DNA from: Caldilineaceae bacterium
GTDB taxonomy: Bacteria > Chloroflexota > Anaerolineae > Caldilineales > Caldilineaceae
Length of the DNA: 64,000 nucleotides
NCBI GenBank assembly: GCA_022842065.1
Contig: JALHQH010000062.1
Coordinates: forward strand, 4,667-68,666
Direction of reading: 5' to 3'
Shown: in pieces, positions 25,954-34,513 of the stretch
How positions within the stretch are numbered: the stretch's first letter is position 1
How the letters are laid out: each line of letters opens with the position of its first letter
Notes under the pieces: model-generated
The model's database searches: none
What the model was told of the DNA's origin: nothing
Seen by the model: only the letters and a program-made list of their open reading frames with translations
Position numbers and translations under genes: made by a program

Positions 25954-27131
25954 TGAAAGATCTCGCCCTAACGATCACCACGACCTTAGTGACCCTTGCT
26001 GTGATCTTTATCTTGTGGCAACTGCATAGCATTGTTTTGCTTTTTCTCTTTTCGATTATTATCGCCGCCGCCTTGCGGGCGCCGATTGATCACTTAATCC
26101 GGCACCGTTGGCCGCGCTGGCTGGCGATGTTATTTGTTTACACAAATGTTTCGTTAATTTTGGTCGGTCTAGCGCTGATCATCGCGCTATCGCTGGGTGC
26201 TGAAATTGAACTGCTGGCCAAAGAATTTGTCAACTATTATGAGCGGGGCTATGGCTTGGTCCAGCGCGAGCTGAATGTAGCCGGCTCTTGGTTCAACCGC
26301 TTGCCGCCGACGGAGCTGGTCGGCGAATTTTTGCTCGGTGACAGCCAGTCGCCCAGGTTGGTCAATCGCCTGTTGGGCTTGACACAAAACTTCGCTTATT
26401 TCGTCGGCCAGGCCATTCTAGCCATTGTCATTAGCATCTACTGGACGGCTGATGAATGGCATTTTGAGCGGCTGTTGCTCTCCTTCTTGGCCCCTGTGCA
26501 ACGAAAACGGATGCGTGAACTATGGCGTAAGTTAGAAAGTAATGTGGGGGCCTACATCCGTAGTGAAGTCAGCCAGAGTGTGCTGGCGAGTGCCATATTG
26601 ACCTTGGGCTTCTGGCTGATGGGCTTTCCCTATCCCTTTGTCATGGCCACGATTGGCGCTTTTGCCTGGTTCATTCCCATCGTCGGTGCCTTCATCGCCA
26701 TTGCCTTAATTGCGCTTGTGGCGCTGCTACATGGGACGGTTATCGCGATTGCCGCGATTGTTTATACGGTGGTTGTCTTCTTGATTTTAGAATTCTTGGT
26801 CGAACCACGCCTTTATCAAAACAATCAATATGGTGTCATTCTGGTGATTCTGGTGATGATGGCCATGATAGATGCCTTTGGGCTGCTGGGCTTGCTGTTG
26901 GCACCACCGTTGGCGTTAACCCTCCAAATTGGGTTAGAAGAATGGCTCAGTTCACCGTTAACCCCTGCCACCATGACCACGATTTCGCTGGAGGAGATTG
27001 AGGAACAGTTACAACAAGTGCAATCGACCGTTGCGGTAACTGAGTCAACGTCGCCGCGAATTACCAGCATGCTGGCCCGCCTGGAGCAGTTGTTGCAGGA
27101 AACAAAAGTGGCCAGTCACACGGCCTCGTAA
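25953..27131 (+). CDS. AI-2E family permease (second of a tandem pair)
   Basis: The 392-residue membrane protein is homologous in layout to the preceding one. It has SIIIAAALRAPIDHLIR, GQAILAIVISIYWTADEWHFERLLLS, GAYIRSEVSQSVLASAILTL, GFPYPFVMATIGAFAWFIP and LEFLVEPRLYQNNQYGVILVILVMMAMID. The one-base overlap with the upstream stop suggests translational coupling and perhaps a heteromeric transporter, which is inference. The C-terminal tail of about 60 residues is helical and hydrophilic. Confidence 0.87.
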   Translation: MKDLALTITTTLVTLAVIFILWQLHSIVLLFLFSIIIAAALRAPIDHLIRHRWPRWLAMLFVYTNVSLILVGLALIIALSLGAEIELLAKEFVNYYERGYGLVQRELNVAGSWFNRLPPTELVGEFLLGDSQSPRLVNRLLGLTQNFAYFVGQAILAIVISIYWTADEWHFERLLLSFLAPVQRKRMRELWRKLESNVGAYIRSEVSQSVLASAILTLGFWLMGFPYPFVMATIGAFAWFIPIVGAFIAIALIALVALLHGTVIAIAAIVYTVVVFLILEFLVEPRLYQNNQYGVILVILVMMAMIDAFGLLGLLLAPPLALTLQIGLEEWLSSPLTPATMTTISLEEIEEQLQQVQSTVAVTESTSPRITSMLARLEQLLQETKVASHTAS

Positions 27132-27139
27132 CCAAACCA

Positions 27140-27212
27140 AGGACTTAGGCTGCTACCGGCGGCTGAGCGGGTGCCTTTCGGGCGCGAAGCCAGAGGTAGC
27201 GGCCTAAGTCCT
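27140..27212. repeat. Imperfect palindrome with AGGACTTAGGC ends
   Basis: AGGACTTAGGC (27140-27150) is mirrored by GCCTAAGTCCT (27202-27212), and CTACC/GGTAG pairs lie inside. It separates the second permease gene from the membrane-protein gene. Confidence 0.65.
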
Positions 27213-27245
27213 AAAAACAAGTTTCGCATACGAAAGGATAAAATC

Positions 27246-27992
27246 ATGAGTGAAGTTATCAATCGACAACCAGCGGTTGCCGATCTGCCCAAACAACTTT
27301 TACTACGTTCCTGGCCCAAGATGCTCTTCTTCTGGCCCACAGCCCTGGTCGCGTTGATCGCCGGAATTGGGACCATAATGAATCCGGTCATGAATGAACG
27401 CTGGGAACTCTGGGGCACCTTATTCTTGGTCGTCTTCGCGCTCAATTTGATGATCTTAACCTTTGAGTTTCCGCGCAGTGCCTCTTTAACCCTGGTTTTG
27501 GTCTGTATTGCGCTGGCGTGGATCTTTGTCGAAGTCAATCGCCGCTATAACATTATTGCACCCTTGCGCGATTTTATCGAGTCGTTGCAACTGGCAGCGA
27601 CCCCTGATTTCTATTTTACCGTTTTTATTGTGTACTTGCTGCTGCTGATTGGGATGTTTATCAGCACGCGCTTTAGCTATTGGGAAGTGACGAATAATGA
27701 GTTGGTGCACCACAAAGGGTTGATGCAGGATGTTGATCGTTATGCCACGGAAGGGCTGCATTACAGCAAGGAAATTACCGATTTCTTTGAATATATCATT
27801 GGCCGTTCTGGGCGTTTGGTCATTATCTCGCCATCGATTGAAAGGCCCGTGGTGTTAAGTAATGTAATCGGGATTAATCGGGTTGCCGATGTGCTTGATC
27901 AGCTTTTGGAGAATAAACGGGTGATTGTGAGCAATGCTGCTGGCCAATCTGTGGCACCGCCATCAGTCGTAGTCCCCGCTGATCAAGTTTGA
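27246..27992 (+). CDS. Membrane protein with four N-terminal transmembrane segments and a soluble C-terminal domain
   Basis: The 248-residue protein has hydrophobic segments near residues 22-42, 55-75, 80-97 and 118-140. A soluble part follows (FSYWEVTNNELVHHKGLMQDVDRY, RSGRLVIISPSIERPVVLSNVIGI) that looks like a PH-like (bPH2-type) domain. ACGAAAGGATAAAATC precedes the ATG at 27246. It follows the two AI-2E genes in the same orientation and may be co-transcribed despite the palindrome between. The function is unknown. Confidence 0.6.
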   Translation: MSEVINRQPAVADLPKQLLLRSWPKMLFFWPTALVALIAGIGTIMNPVMNERWELWGTLFLVVFALNLMILTFEFPRSASLTLVLVCIALAWIFVEVNRRYNIIAPLRDFIESLQLAATPDFYFTVFIVYLLLLIGMFISTRFSYWEVTNNELVHHKGLMQDVDRYATEGLHYSKEITDFFEYIIGRSGRLVIISPSIERPVVLSNVIGINRVADVLDQLLENKRVIVSNAAGQSVAPPSVVVPADQV

Positions 27993-28028
27993 TGCGCTTG
28001 TGCTGGTGGACTTAGCATTCATATCAGT

Positions 28029-28118
28029 CACGGCGTGGCGGCCTAAGCGCCGAGGGTTTTAACCCTCGGCGCTTAGGCCAGCCTTAAAAGGCTGGCCTAC
28101 TTCTGCCGCCACGCCGTG
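28029..28118. repeat. Nested inverted repeats
   Basis: Outer arms CACGGCGTGGCGGC (28029-28042) and GCCGCCACGCCGTG (28105-28118) enclose an inner hairpin GGCCTAAGCGCCGAGGGTT with its mirror AACCCTCGGCGCTTAGGCC, and a third small hairpin (GCCAGCCTTAAAAGGCTGGC). Confidence 0.8.
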
Positions 28119-28164
28119 GCTAAACTAACGTCAAAATTTGCCTCACCCTGGATTAGGCCCTGGA

Positions 28165-28653
28165 TTAGGATTGATCGACAAACGCCGCTTTGGCGACTTG
28201 CAGCCGCAATTGCCCTACGCGCTGTTGCTGCGCTTGGGTCTGTTCGATCAGCCCGTTATAATCCATCCCCTGCAACCCAGGCACTGCTTCAGCCGTCACC
28301 GCCAAGGATTGCCAGAGCGACCGTTTGCCCTCTAGCCCGGTGGCCACCACTTCAAGTGCTTCGAGTAAACGCAATGCCTCGCCGGTCGGGCTGTCCAACC
28401 GCAATTTGAGTTGCGTTACCTTCTCCACTAGCCAGGTGGCGCGCTGGCGTAGGGTATTCTCGCTAATCGCCAGTCGCTGCATCAGCGCTTCTAATTCGTG
28501 GCGCTCGGTTAGGATGTCAGCATGCAAAGTTGCGAAGAAGTCGCCTACGTCACTCCCCTCATGGGTTGCCTGTAGCTGTGCTAAAAGCTCGATGATCGCC
28601 GTCGAGGCGGCTAAATGATTATTCAAATAAGTTGCGAGTTGCTGGTTGGCCAT
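28165..28653 (-). CDS. Hypothetical alpha-helical, coiled-coil protein
   Basis: The 162-residue soluble protein is almost entirely helical with heptad-like Leu spacing (IELLAQLQATHEG, LEALMQRLAISENTLRQRATW, LVEKVTQLKLRL). I do not recognise the family, though it looks like short uncharacterised four-helix proteins. AAAGGTGATTAGCA precedes the ATG at 28653. It is convergent with the membrane-protein gene and has no obvious partner. Confidence 0.6.
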   Translation of the reverse strand: MANQQLATYLNNHLAASTAIIELLAQLQATHEGSDVGDFFATLHADILTERHELEALMQRLAISENTLRQRATWLVEKVTQLKLRLDSPTGEALRLLEALEVVATGLEGKRSLWQSLAVTAEAVPGLQGMDYNGLIEQTQAQQQRVGQLRLQVAKAAFVDQS

Positions 28654-28777
28654 TGCTAATCACCTTTACATTTTTCCGAGAGAAAAACTCTACGTCGTGC
28701 TACTTTACCATCCAGCGTAGCACCCGTACAGGGTCTGGATACAGAGTACAGATAGAAAAATGGTGGCGATTCAGCTT

Positions 28778-28836
28778 GGACGTACGCAATTTCCGGCGGC
28801 TGCGCGTAGCGCAGCCGCCGGAAATTGCGTACGTCC
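28778..28836. repeat. Perfect 28-bp inverted repeat with a 3-nt loop
   Basis: Arms 28778-28805 and 28809-28836 are exact reverse complements (start GGACGTACGCAATTTCCGGC), separated by GTA. No T-run follows on either strand. Confidence 0.92.
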
Positions 28837-28839
28837 GTT

Positions 28840-29440
28840 TACTTTTAGCGTGAATTTTAGGCGCGCACGCGGGATCGCCAGATCTCGCGACGGAACCAGG
28901 ATCTGACGATCCCCGGTGAGCCATCTGATGATACGTGCGCAATTGCCCTGCCCAAAATTGCCGTAGGGCGGGAGGCGCTAGCCCTCTAGGCCATCGGCGG
29001 TGCTGCCGGACACAGGAGGATAGGGTGGGCAGCAGTAGTCCAACTTTTTCTAAACCACACCCCTTTCGCTATAATTGATGCTATCGACTTTACAATTTTG
29101 TTGTTTACTGTGGCTGTTGTGGCAAGATCGGCGCGACTTCTACGACTTTTGAAGGATTTCCTCCTTCAGGCCGATTACTATATTAGCGGTTGCCATTAAG
29201 TAATAGTTCTACCAGAGCTAGAAGTGCTACTTCACTCAGGTTACGCAGAGAGTAAGGGAACACGCTGTCAGCGGATTTTGGGAACAGATTGAACGGATTC
29301 AGCGCACCCAAATCCGTTCTACCAGCTACGCAAGAACGGATTTGGGTGCCGCTGACCGCGTCTGTTGCGTAACATGAATTACTTTAGGCAGCGCATCAGT
29401 ATAGAAGGAAGCGTTACTGCCTCAAGATTAACCATTGATA
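28840..29440. other. Gene-free stretch upstream of hsdR, with one hairpin
   Basis: I see no coding signal. GCACCCAAATCCGTTCT (29304-29320) pairs exactly with 29333-29349 across a 12-nt loop. Confidence 0.55.
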
Positions 29441-29505
29441 ATCAGTAGACCGCAACGCTCTCTGGCTAAGCCTGTCGAAGCCAGAGAGCGTTGCGGTCTA
29501 CTGAT
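29441..29505. repeat. Perfect 27-bp inverted repeat just upstream of hsdR
   Basis: Arms 29441-29467 and 29479-29505 (start ATCAGTAGACCGCAACGCTC) are exact mirrors with an 11-nt loop. It lies 34 bp before the hsdR ATG. The frame reading through it upstream of 29540 is not coding. Confidence 0.9.
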
Positions 29506-29539
29506 AGTTGTTTTGCTTACCCTCGGAAAAAGAGTGCCC

Positions 29540-32014
29540 ATGGACAAACAAGTGTTGACCGAACAAGAGATCCGCACGCGCTATATTACCCCGGCGATCC
29601 AAGCGGCGGGCTGGCAGCCCAACCAGATCCGCGAGGAGCTTTACCTGACCGACGGGCGGATCATTGTGCGCGGGCGCATGGCGGTGCGCAGTCAACAGCG
29701 TAAGCGCGCCGATTATATCCTCTATCACAAGCCCAATGTGCCGTTGGCGATTGTCGAGGCGAAAGATAACAACCACACGATAAGCGCGGGGATGGACCAG
29801 GCGCTCGACTATGCCACCTTGCTGGATGTGCCCTTTGTCTACACCTCCAACGGCGACGGCTTTATGGAGCATGACCGCACCGCGGCCAGCGGCCCAGTGG
29901 AACGGGCCTTGACGCTCGCTGAATTCCCTAGCCCGGCGCAATTGTGGGAACGCTATGTGCAACAGGGTCAATTGCAACCGGCCGTGGCCGACGCCGTGGC
30001 GGAGGATTACTTCTTTGACCGCAGTGGCCGCGCCCCGCGCTACTATCAAATAGTGGCGATCAACCGCGCGGTTAAGGCGGTTGCCGAGGGCCAAAAGCGG
30101 ATTTTGCTCGTGATGGCGACCGGCACCGGCAAAACCTACACTGCCTTTCAGATCATCTGGCGACTCTGGCGCACGCGCCAGGTCAAACGGGTGCTCTTTC
30201 TGGTCGACCGCAACATTCTGGCCGACCAGACCATGACCAACGACTTTCGCCACTTTGGCGACAAGATGACCAAAATCACCGGCCGCCAGATCGACAAGTC
30301 CTTTGAGATCTATCTGGCGCTCTACCAGGGCATCTCCGGCACGGAAGAGTGGCAGAATATCTACCGCGACTTTTCGCCCGACTTTTTTGACCTGATTGTG
30401 GTCGATGAATGTCATCGGGGCAGCGCAGCCGCGGACTCGGCCTGGCGCGAGGTGCTCGAATATTTTACCAGCGCGGCCCAACTGGGGCTGACCGCGACGC
30501 CCAAAGAGACGGCCACGGTCTCGAACAGTGATTACTTTGGCGACCCCCTCTACACCTACTCGCTCAAACAGGGGATTGCCGATGGCTTTCTCGCCCCCTA
30601 CAAGGTGATTCGGATTGACCTCGACAAAGATGTGGATGGCTGGCAACCGCGGCGTGATGAGTTGGACCGCTATGGGGTGCCGATCCCGGAAGGGCTCTAC
30701 AAAGCGCGTGACTTTGACCGCACCCTGGTGATCGACGAACGCACCAAGGTGGTGGCCTGGCGCATCACGGAGTATCTCAAACAGAGTGGTCGCTATCAAA
30801 AGACGATTATCTTCTGTGAGGATATTGACCACGCCGAACGCATGCGCCACGCCATTGCCAACATGAATGGCGACCTGGTCCATGAAAACTGGCGCTATGT
30901 GGTGCGCATCACCGGCGACAACGCGGTGGGCAAGGCGGAACTGGATAACTTTATTGCGCCGGAGGAAACCTATCCGGTCATCGCCACCACCTCCAAGCTG
31001 ATGACCACGGGGGTCGATGCCCAGACCTGCAAGTTAATTGTGCTCGACCGCACGATCAACTCGATGACCGAGTTCAAGCAGATCATTGGCCGCGGCACGC
31101 GCATCAACGAGGATCATGGCAAGCAGTGGTTTGCGATTATGGATTTCCGCCATGTGACCAAACTCTTCCAAGATCCCGACTTTGACGGCGACCCGGTGCA
31201 GATCTACGTGCCGCCACCTGGTGGTGGTGATACCGCCCCACCAGATGATCTCGCTCTCCCTGATGATACCGGGGCTGATGATACCGGGGCTGATGATACC
31301 GGGGCTGATGATACCGGGGCTGATGATACCGGGGCTGATGATGCCGGGGCTGAGGGTGCCGGCGAGGCGGGCGAAAATGCGGGTGAGAACGCGGGCGGTG
31401 GTATAATCGACAAGCAACCGTCCGGCCGCCAGAAATATTATGTCGATGGGGTGGCGGTCACCATTCTGGCCGAACGGGTGCAATATTATGACAAGGACGG
31501 CAAACTCAAGACGCTCTCTTTTGTCGAGTTTAGCCGCGAAAATCTGCGCAAACAGTACGTTTCGCTCGACCGCTTCTTGACCAAGTGGCAAAGTGCCGAA
31601 CGCAAAGCCGCCATCTTGGAAGAGTTGCTCGAACAAGGCTTTCTGCTTGATGAACTGATGGCCCAAGTGCAGGATCAACAGCTTGATCCCTTTGACCTGA
31701 TCTGCTATGTCGCCTTTGACCGCAAGCCGCTGAGTCGCAACGAGCGCGCCCGCAGCGCCCAAAAGAGCGCCGCCTTCGATGCCTTGAGCGCCACCGCGCG
31801 CAAAGTGATCGACGCGCTGCTCGACAAATATGCCAGCGAGGGGGTCGCTTCGCTCGAAGAGGCGCAGGATGCCGGCAAAGTTGCCCAGATCCTGCAACTG
31901 GCCCCCTTTAACGGGATCGGCACCCCGGTCGAAATTGTACGTGCCTTTGGTGGTCGCCAAAAATTTCTCGACGCCGTGCGTAACCTGGAAGAGGAAGTGT
32001 ACCGGGCGGCGTAG
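29540..32014 (+). CDS. hsdR: Type I restriction enzyme R subunit (EcoEI-like)
   Basis: The 824-residue motor/nuclease subunit has an N-terminal nuclease domain with PLAIVEAKDNN (E-x-K) near residues 70-80. Then come the SF2 translocase motifs: MATGTGKTYTAF (motif I, near 195), VVDECHRG (DEAD-type motif II, near 290), LTATPKET (III) and IIGRGTRINE (VI, near 515). The C-terminal domain (SRNERARSAQKSAAFDALS, FGGRQKFLDAVRNLEEE) binds the methylase core. Unusual is a DDTGA pentapeptide repeat at residues 575-604 that links motor and C-terminal domains. The start is ATG 29540 (MDKQVLTEQEIRTRYITPAI). It cuts unmodified DNA after ATP-driven translocation, together with HsdM and HsdS. Confidence 0.92.
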   Translation: MDKQVLTEQEIRTRYITPAIQAAGWQPNQIREELYLTDGRIIVRGRMAVRSQQRKRADYILYHKPNVPLAIVEAKDNNHTISAGMDQALDYATLLDVPFVYTSNGDGFMEHDRTAASGPVERALTLAEFPSPAQLWERYVQQGQLQPAVADAVAEDYFFDRSGRAPRYYQIVAINRAVKAVAEGQKRILLVMATGTGKTYTAFQIIWRLWRTRQVKRVLFLVDRNILADQTMTNDFRHFGDKMTKITGRQIDKSFEIYLALYQGISGTEEWQNIYRDFSPDFFDLIVVDECHRGSAAADSAWREVLEYFTSAAQLGLTATPKETATVSNSDYFGDPLYTYSLKQGIADGFLAPYKVIRIDLDKDVDGWQPRRDELDRYGVPIPEGLYKARDFDRTLVIDERTKVVAWRITEYLKQSGRYQKTIIFCEDIDHAERMRHAIANMNGDLVHENWRYVVRITGDNAVGKAELDNFIAPEETYPVIATTSKLMTTGVDAQTCKLIVLDRTINSMTEFKQIIGRGTRINEDHGKQWFAIMDFRHVTKLFQDPDFDGDPVQIYVPPPGGGDTAPPDDLALPDDTGADDTGADDTGADDTGADDTGADDAGAEGAGEAGENAGENAGGGIIDKQPSGRQKYYVDGVAVTILAERVQYYDKDGKLKTLSFVEFSRENLRKQYVSLDRFLTKWQSAERKAAILEELLEQGFLLDELMAQVQDQQLDPFDLICYVAFDRKPLSRNERARSAQKSAAFDALSATARKVIDALLDKYASEGVASLEEAQDAGKVAQILQLAPFNGIGTPVEIVRAFGGRQKFLDAVRNLEEEVYRAA
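31262..31351 (+). repeat. 15-bp tandem repeat inside hsdR
   Basis: Five identical copies of GATGATACCGGGGCT (31262-31336) and a sixth with one A-to-G change (31337-31351) encode repeated DDTGA. Unit length is a multiple of three, so copy-number change would alter linker length without breaking the frame. A further GAxGAG-rich stretch continues the acidic linker. Confidence 0.95.
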
Positions 32015-32038
32015 AATCGCCCCGCCATGAATGGACGG

Positions 32039-32114
32039 GGCTACGAAACAACGCCCGCTGAAGCGGGCTTTTTCGGCGGTACAAGCCCGCTTCAGCGGGC
32101 GTTGTTTCGTAGCC
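32039..32114. repeat. Perfect 32-bp inverted repeat between hsdR and hsdM
   Basis: Arms 32039-32070 and 32083-32114 are exact mirrors (start GGCTACGAAACAACGCCCGC) with a 12-nt loop. A related CCCGCTTCAGCGGGC element lies at 62410-62470. It could act as a partial terminator or a processing site between the two genes. Confidence 0.92.
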
Positions 32115-32187
32115 GCGCCCCAGGGGCACCCGCTTTAGCCCCCGGCGGTCCCGGTTTACCGAAACATTGAACCTAGAAAGCACCTGC

Positions 32188-33660
32188 ATGTCCATCACCA
32201 CCACCATCAAATCGATCCAAGACATTATGCGCCAGGATGCGGGGGTCGATGGCGATGCCCAGCGTATCTCGCAACTGGTCTGGCTGCTCTTCCTCAAGAT
32301 CTTTGACGACAAAGAGCAGGAATACGAACTCGACCCCACCTACCATTCGCCGGTGCCCGAGCGGCTGCGGTGGCGTGCCTGGGCCGCGAATGATGAGGGG
32401 CTGACCGGCGATGAGTTGCTCGCCTTTATCAACAACGACCTCTTTCCCAGGCTCAAGGAGTTGCAGGTGGGGCCGGGCGATGACCCGCGCGGGGCGATTG
32501 TCCAGGAAGTCTTTACCGACGCCTATAACTACATGAAGTCGGGCACCTTGATCCGCCAGGTGATCAACAAGCTCAACCAGATCGACTTCAACGCCATGCA
32601 GGATCGCCACCTCTTCAACGACCTCTATGAGAAGATCCTGCGCGATCTGCAAAACGCGGGCAATGCCGGCGAATATTATACGCCGCGCGCGGTCACCCAA
32701 TTTATGGTCGATATGACCAACCCGCAACTGGGCGGCGTGGTGCTTGATCCGGCCTGTGGCACTGGTGGCTTTCTCGTCTGCGCCCTCGAACATCTGCGGG
32801 CGCAGGTGACGACGACCGCCGAGCGCGAACGGCTGCACCAGGCGATCCGCGGGGTGGAGAAGAAACCGCTGCCCCATCTGCTCGCCATCACCAACTTGAT
32901 CCTGCACGATGTCGAAGTGCCCCACATTGAGCGGGACAACGCCCTGGCGCGCCAACCCTACCGCGCCTACAGTGAGCGCGACCGCGTCGACTACATCCTC
33001 ACCAATCCGCCCTTTGGGGGCATGGAAGAGCCGGGGATTGAGAGCAACTTTCCCAGCCAATTTCAGACCAAAGAGACCGCCGACCTCTTTCTGGCCTTGA
33101 TTGTCCATCTGCTGCGGGATGGCGGCAAGGGCGCGATTGTGCTGCCCGATGGCTCGCTCTTTGGCGAAGGGGTGAAGACGCGGCTCAAGGAGCACCTGTT
33201 GGAACGATGCAACCTGCACACGATTGTGCGCCTGCCCAACGGCGTCTTTGCGCCCTATACCGACATCAACACCAACCTGCTCTTTTTTACCAAGGGCGAA
33301 CCGACGCAGGATGTCTGGTACTTTGAACATCGGTTGCCCGAGGGCTACAAAAAATATACCAAGACCCGCCCGATTCGCATCGAGGAGTTTGACCAAGAAA
33401 AAGCGTGGTGGCACCACCGCGTGGAGACTGACTACGCCTGGCGCGTGCCCATCGACGCCATCAAAGCGCGCAACTACAACCTGGACATCAAAAACCCCAG
33501 CACCAGCGACCCCACCCACGGCGACCCGTTGACCCTGCTGGCCGCCTATCGTGATCTCCAAGCCGAAATTGCCGCCGACCGTGCCGCACTCAAGGCCGAA
33601 TTGCTGGCCGCGCTGGGCGCCAGCGCTACTGTGTCCACCTCGATCGGCGGTGGCCAGTGA
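32188..33660 (+). CDS. hsdM: Type I restriction-modification system methyltransferase subunit
   Basis: The 490-residue N6-adenine methyltransferase starts with the HsdM N-terminal helical domain (DAQRISQLVWLLFLKIFDDK). It has the SAM motif LDPACGTGGF near residue 190 and the catalytic NPPFGG motif near residue 272. The GEYYTPRAVTQFMVDM segment is typical of this family. With HsdS it methylates the host recognition site, and with HsdR it forms the restriction complex. Its last bases overlap the hsdS start (GTGA), which implies translational coupling. The longer frame to 32167 lacks a start of its own and a ribosome site. Confidence 0.93.
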   Translation: MSITTTIKSIQDIMRQDAGVDGDAQRISQLVWLLFLKIFDDKEQEYELDPTYHSPVPERLRWRAWAANDEGLTGDELLAFINNDLFPRLKELQVGPGDDPRGAIVQEVFTDAYNYMKSGTLIRQVINKLNQIDFNAMQDRHLFNDLYEKILRDLQNAGNAGEYYTPRAVTQFMVDMTNPQLGGVVLDPACGTGGFLVCALEHLRAQVTTTAERERLHQAIRGVEKKPLPHLLAITNLILHDVEVPHIERDNALARQPYRAYSERDRVDYILTNPPFGGMEEPGIESNFPSQFQTKETADLFLALIVHLLRDGGKGAIVLPDGSLFGEGVKTRLKEHLLERCNLHTIVRLPNGVFAPYTDINTNLLFFTKGEPTQDVWYFEHRLPEGYKKYTKTRPIRIEEFDQEKAWWHHRVETDYAWRVPIDAIKARNYNLDIKNPSTSDPTHGDPLTLLAAYRDLQAEIAADRAALKAELLAALGASATVSTSIGGGQ

Positions 33661-34502
33661 CGGTCACCTTGGAACTGCTCTTCCCCCACCTCGACGAATT
33701 AATTCAGACTCCCGCCGATGTGCAGCGTCTCAACGAAGCGATCCTCCAGTTGGCCGTCCAGGGCAAACTCGTCCCGCAAGATCCGCAGGATGAGCCGGCA
33801 GGGGAGTTGTTGAAGCGGATTGCGGTGGAGAAGGAACGATTGGTGGCGGAAGGAAAGATCGGAAACGAAAAGCCATTGCCACCAATTGCTGAGGATGAGA
33901 TGCCGTTTGCATTGCCCTATGGATGGGAGTGGGCAAGATTAGAATCTTTAACGAATTTCATTGATTACCGTGGGAAAACCCCTGAAAAGATTGAATCGGG
34001 ACTACCCCTGATAACTGCAAAAAATGTGCGCATGGGGTACTTAAGCAGAGAACCAAAGGAATATGTTGATCCTAAAATTTATGATGGCTGGATGACACGA
34101 GGTATACCGCGAAAAGGTGATGTTTTGTTCACAACAGAAGCACCGTTAGGGAACGTTGCATTACTTGATACCGATGAGCCTTTGGTGCTAGCCCAGCGCA
34201 TTATTACGTTACAACCATATTGGGTGAATTTCAACTCAGCATATTTGAAGTACGCACTGATGAGTGCTCCAATTCGAGAGCTTATTGAAAGCAAGGCCAC
34301 GGGCACAACAGCGCAAGGAATCAAAGCTAGCCGATTGAAATTGATTCTTATCCCTATCCCACCTCTGGCCGAACAAAAACGCATCGTCGCCAAAGTGGAC
34401 GAACTCCTCGCCCGCTGCGCCGCGCTCGAAAGTAAGCTGGGCCAGGCGCAGGGCGCGGGGCGTCAACTCACCGCGGCGGTGTTGCAAGGGGTGGTGGGGT
34501 AG
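33657..34502 (+). CDS. hsdS: Type I specificity subunit with a single target-recognition domain (half-HsdS)
   Basis: The 281-residue protein has the HsdS N-terminal region (ADVQRLNEAILQLAVQGKLV). One target-recognition domain follows (about residues 85-235, starting LPYGWEWARLESL), and then the conserved helix IPPLAEQKRIVAKVDELLARC. Usual HsdS proteins have two such domains and about 400-450 residues. A single one implies either homodimerisation to read a palindromic site or loss of the second half. The TRD-coding part (33900-34360) is more AT-rich than its flanks, as expected of an exchanged domain. The start is GTG 33657, overlapping the hsdM stop. A 123-bp copy of the gene's 3' end lies at 35808-35930, beyond a REP array and a transposase gene. 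Confidence 0.85.
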   Translation: MTVTLELLFPHLDELIQTPADVQRLNEAILQLAVQGKLVPQDPQDEPAGELLKRIAVEKERLVAEGKIGNEKPLPPIAEDEMPFALPYGWEWARLESLTNFIDYRGKTPEKIESGLPLITAKNVRMGYLSREPKEYVDPKIYDGWMTRGIPRKGDVLFTTEAPLGNVALLDTDEPLVLAQRIITLQPYWVNFNSAYLKYALMSAPIRELIESKATGTTAQGIKASRLKLILIPIPPLAEQKRIVAKVDELLARCAALESKLGQAQGAGRQLTAAVLQGVVG

Positions 34503-34513
34503 GGTGGTGAAAG

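Noticed and set aside
29435..29539. N-terminal extension of HsdR
   Set aside because: It is encoded by a perfect inverted repeat; the family N-terminus starts at 29540.
29498..30883. 461-residue minus-strand frame opposite hsdR
   Set aside because: It has no family signature and mirrors a strongly supported helicase; it is an antisense shadow.
31262..31351. CRISPR or intergenic tandem repeat
   Set aside because: The 15-bp units are in frame inside hsdR and encode DDTGA.
32173..33561. 462-residue minus-strand frame opposite hsdM
   Set aside because: The DPACGTGGF and NPPF motifs on the plus strand settle the coding strand.
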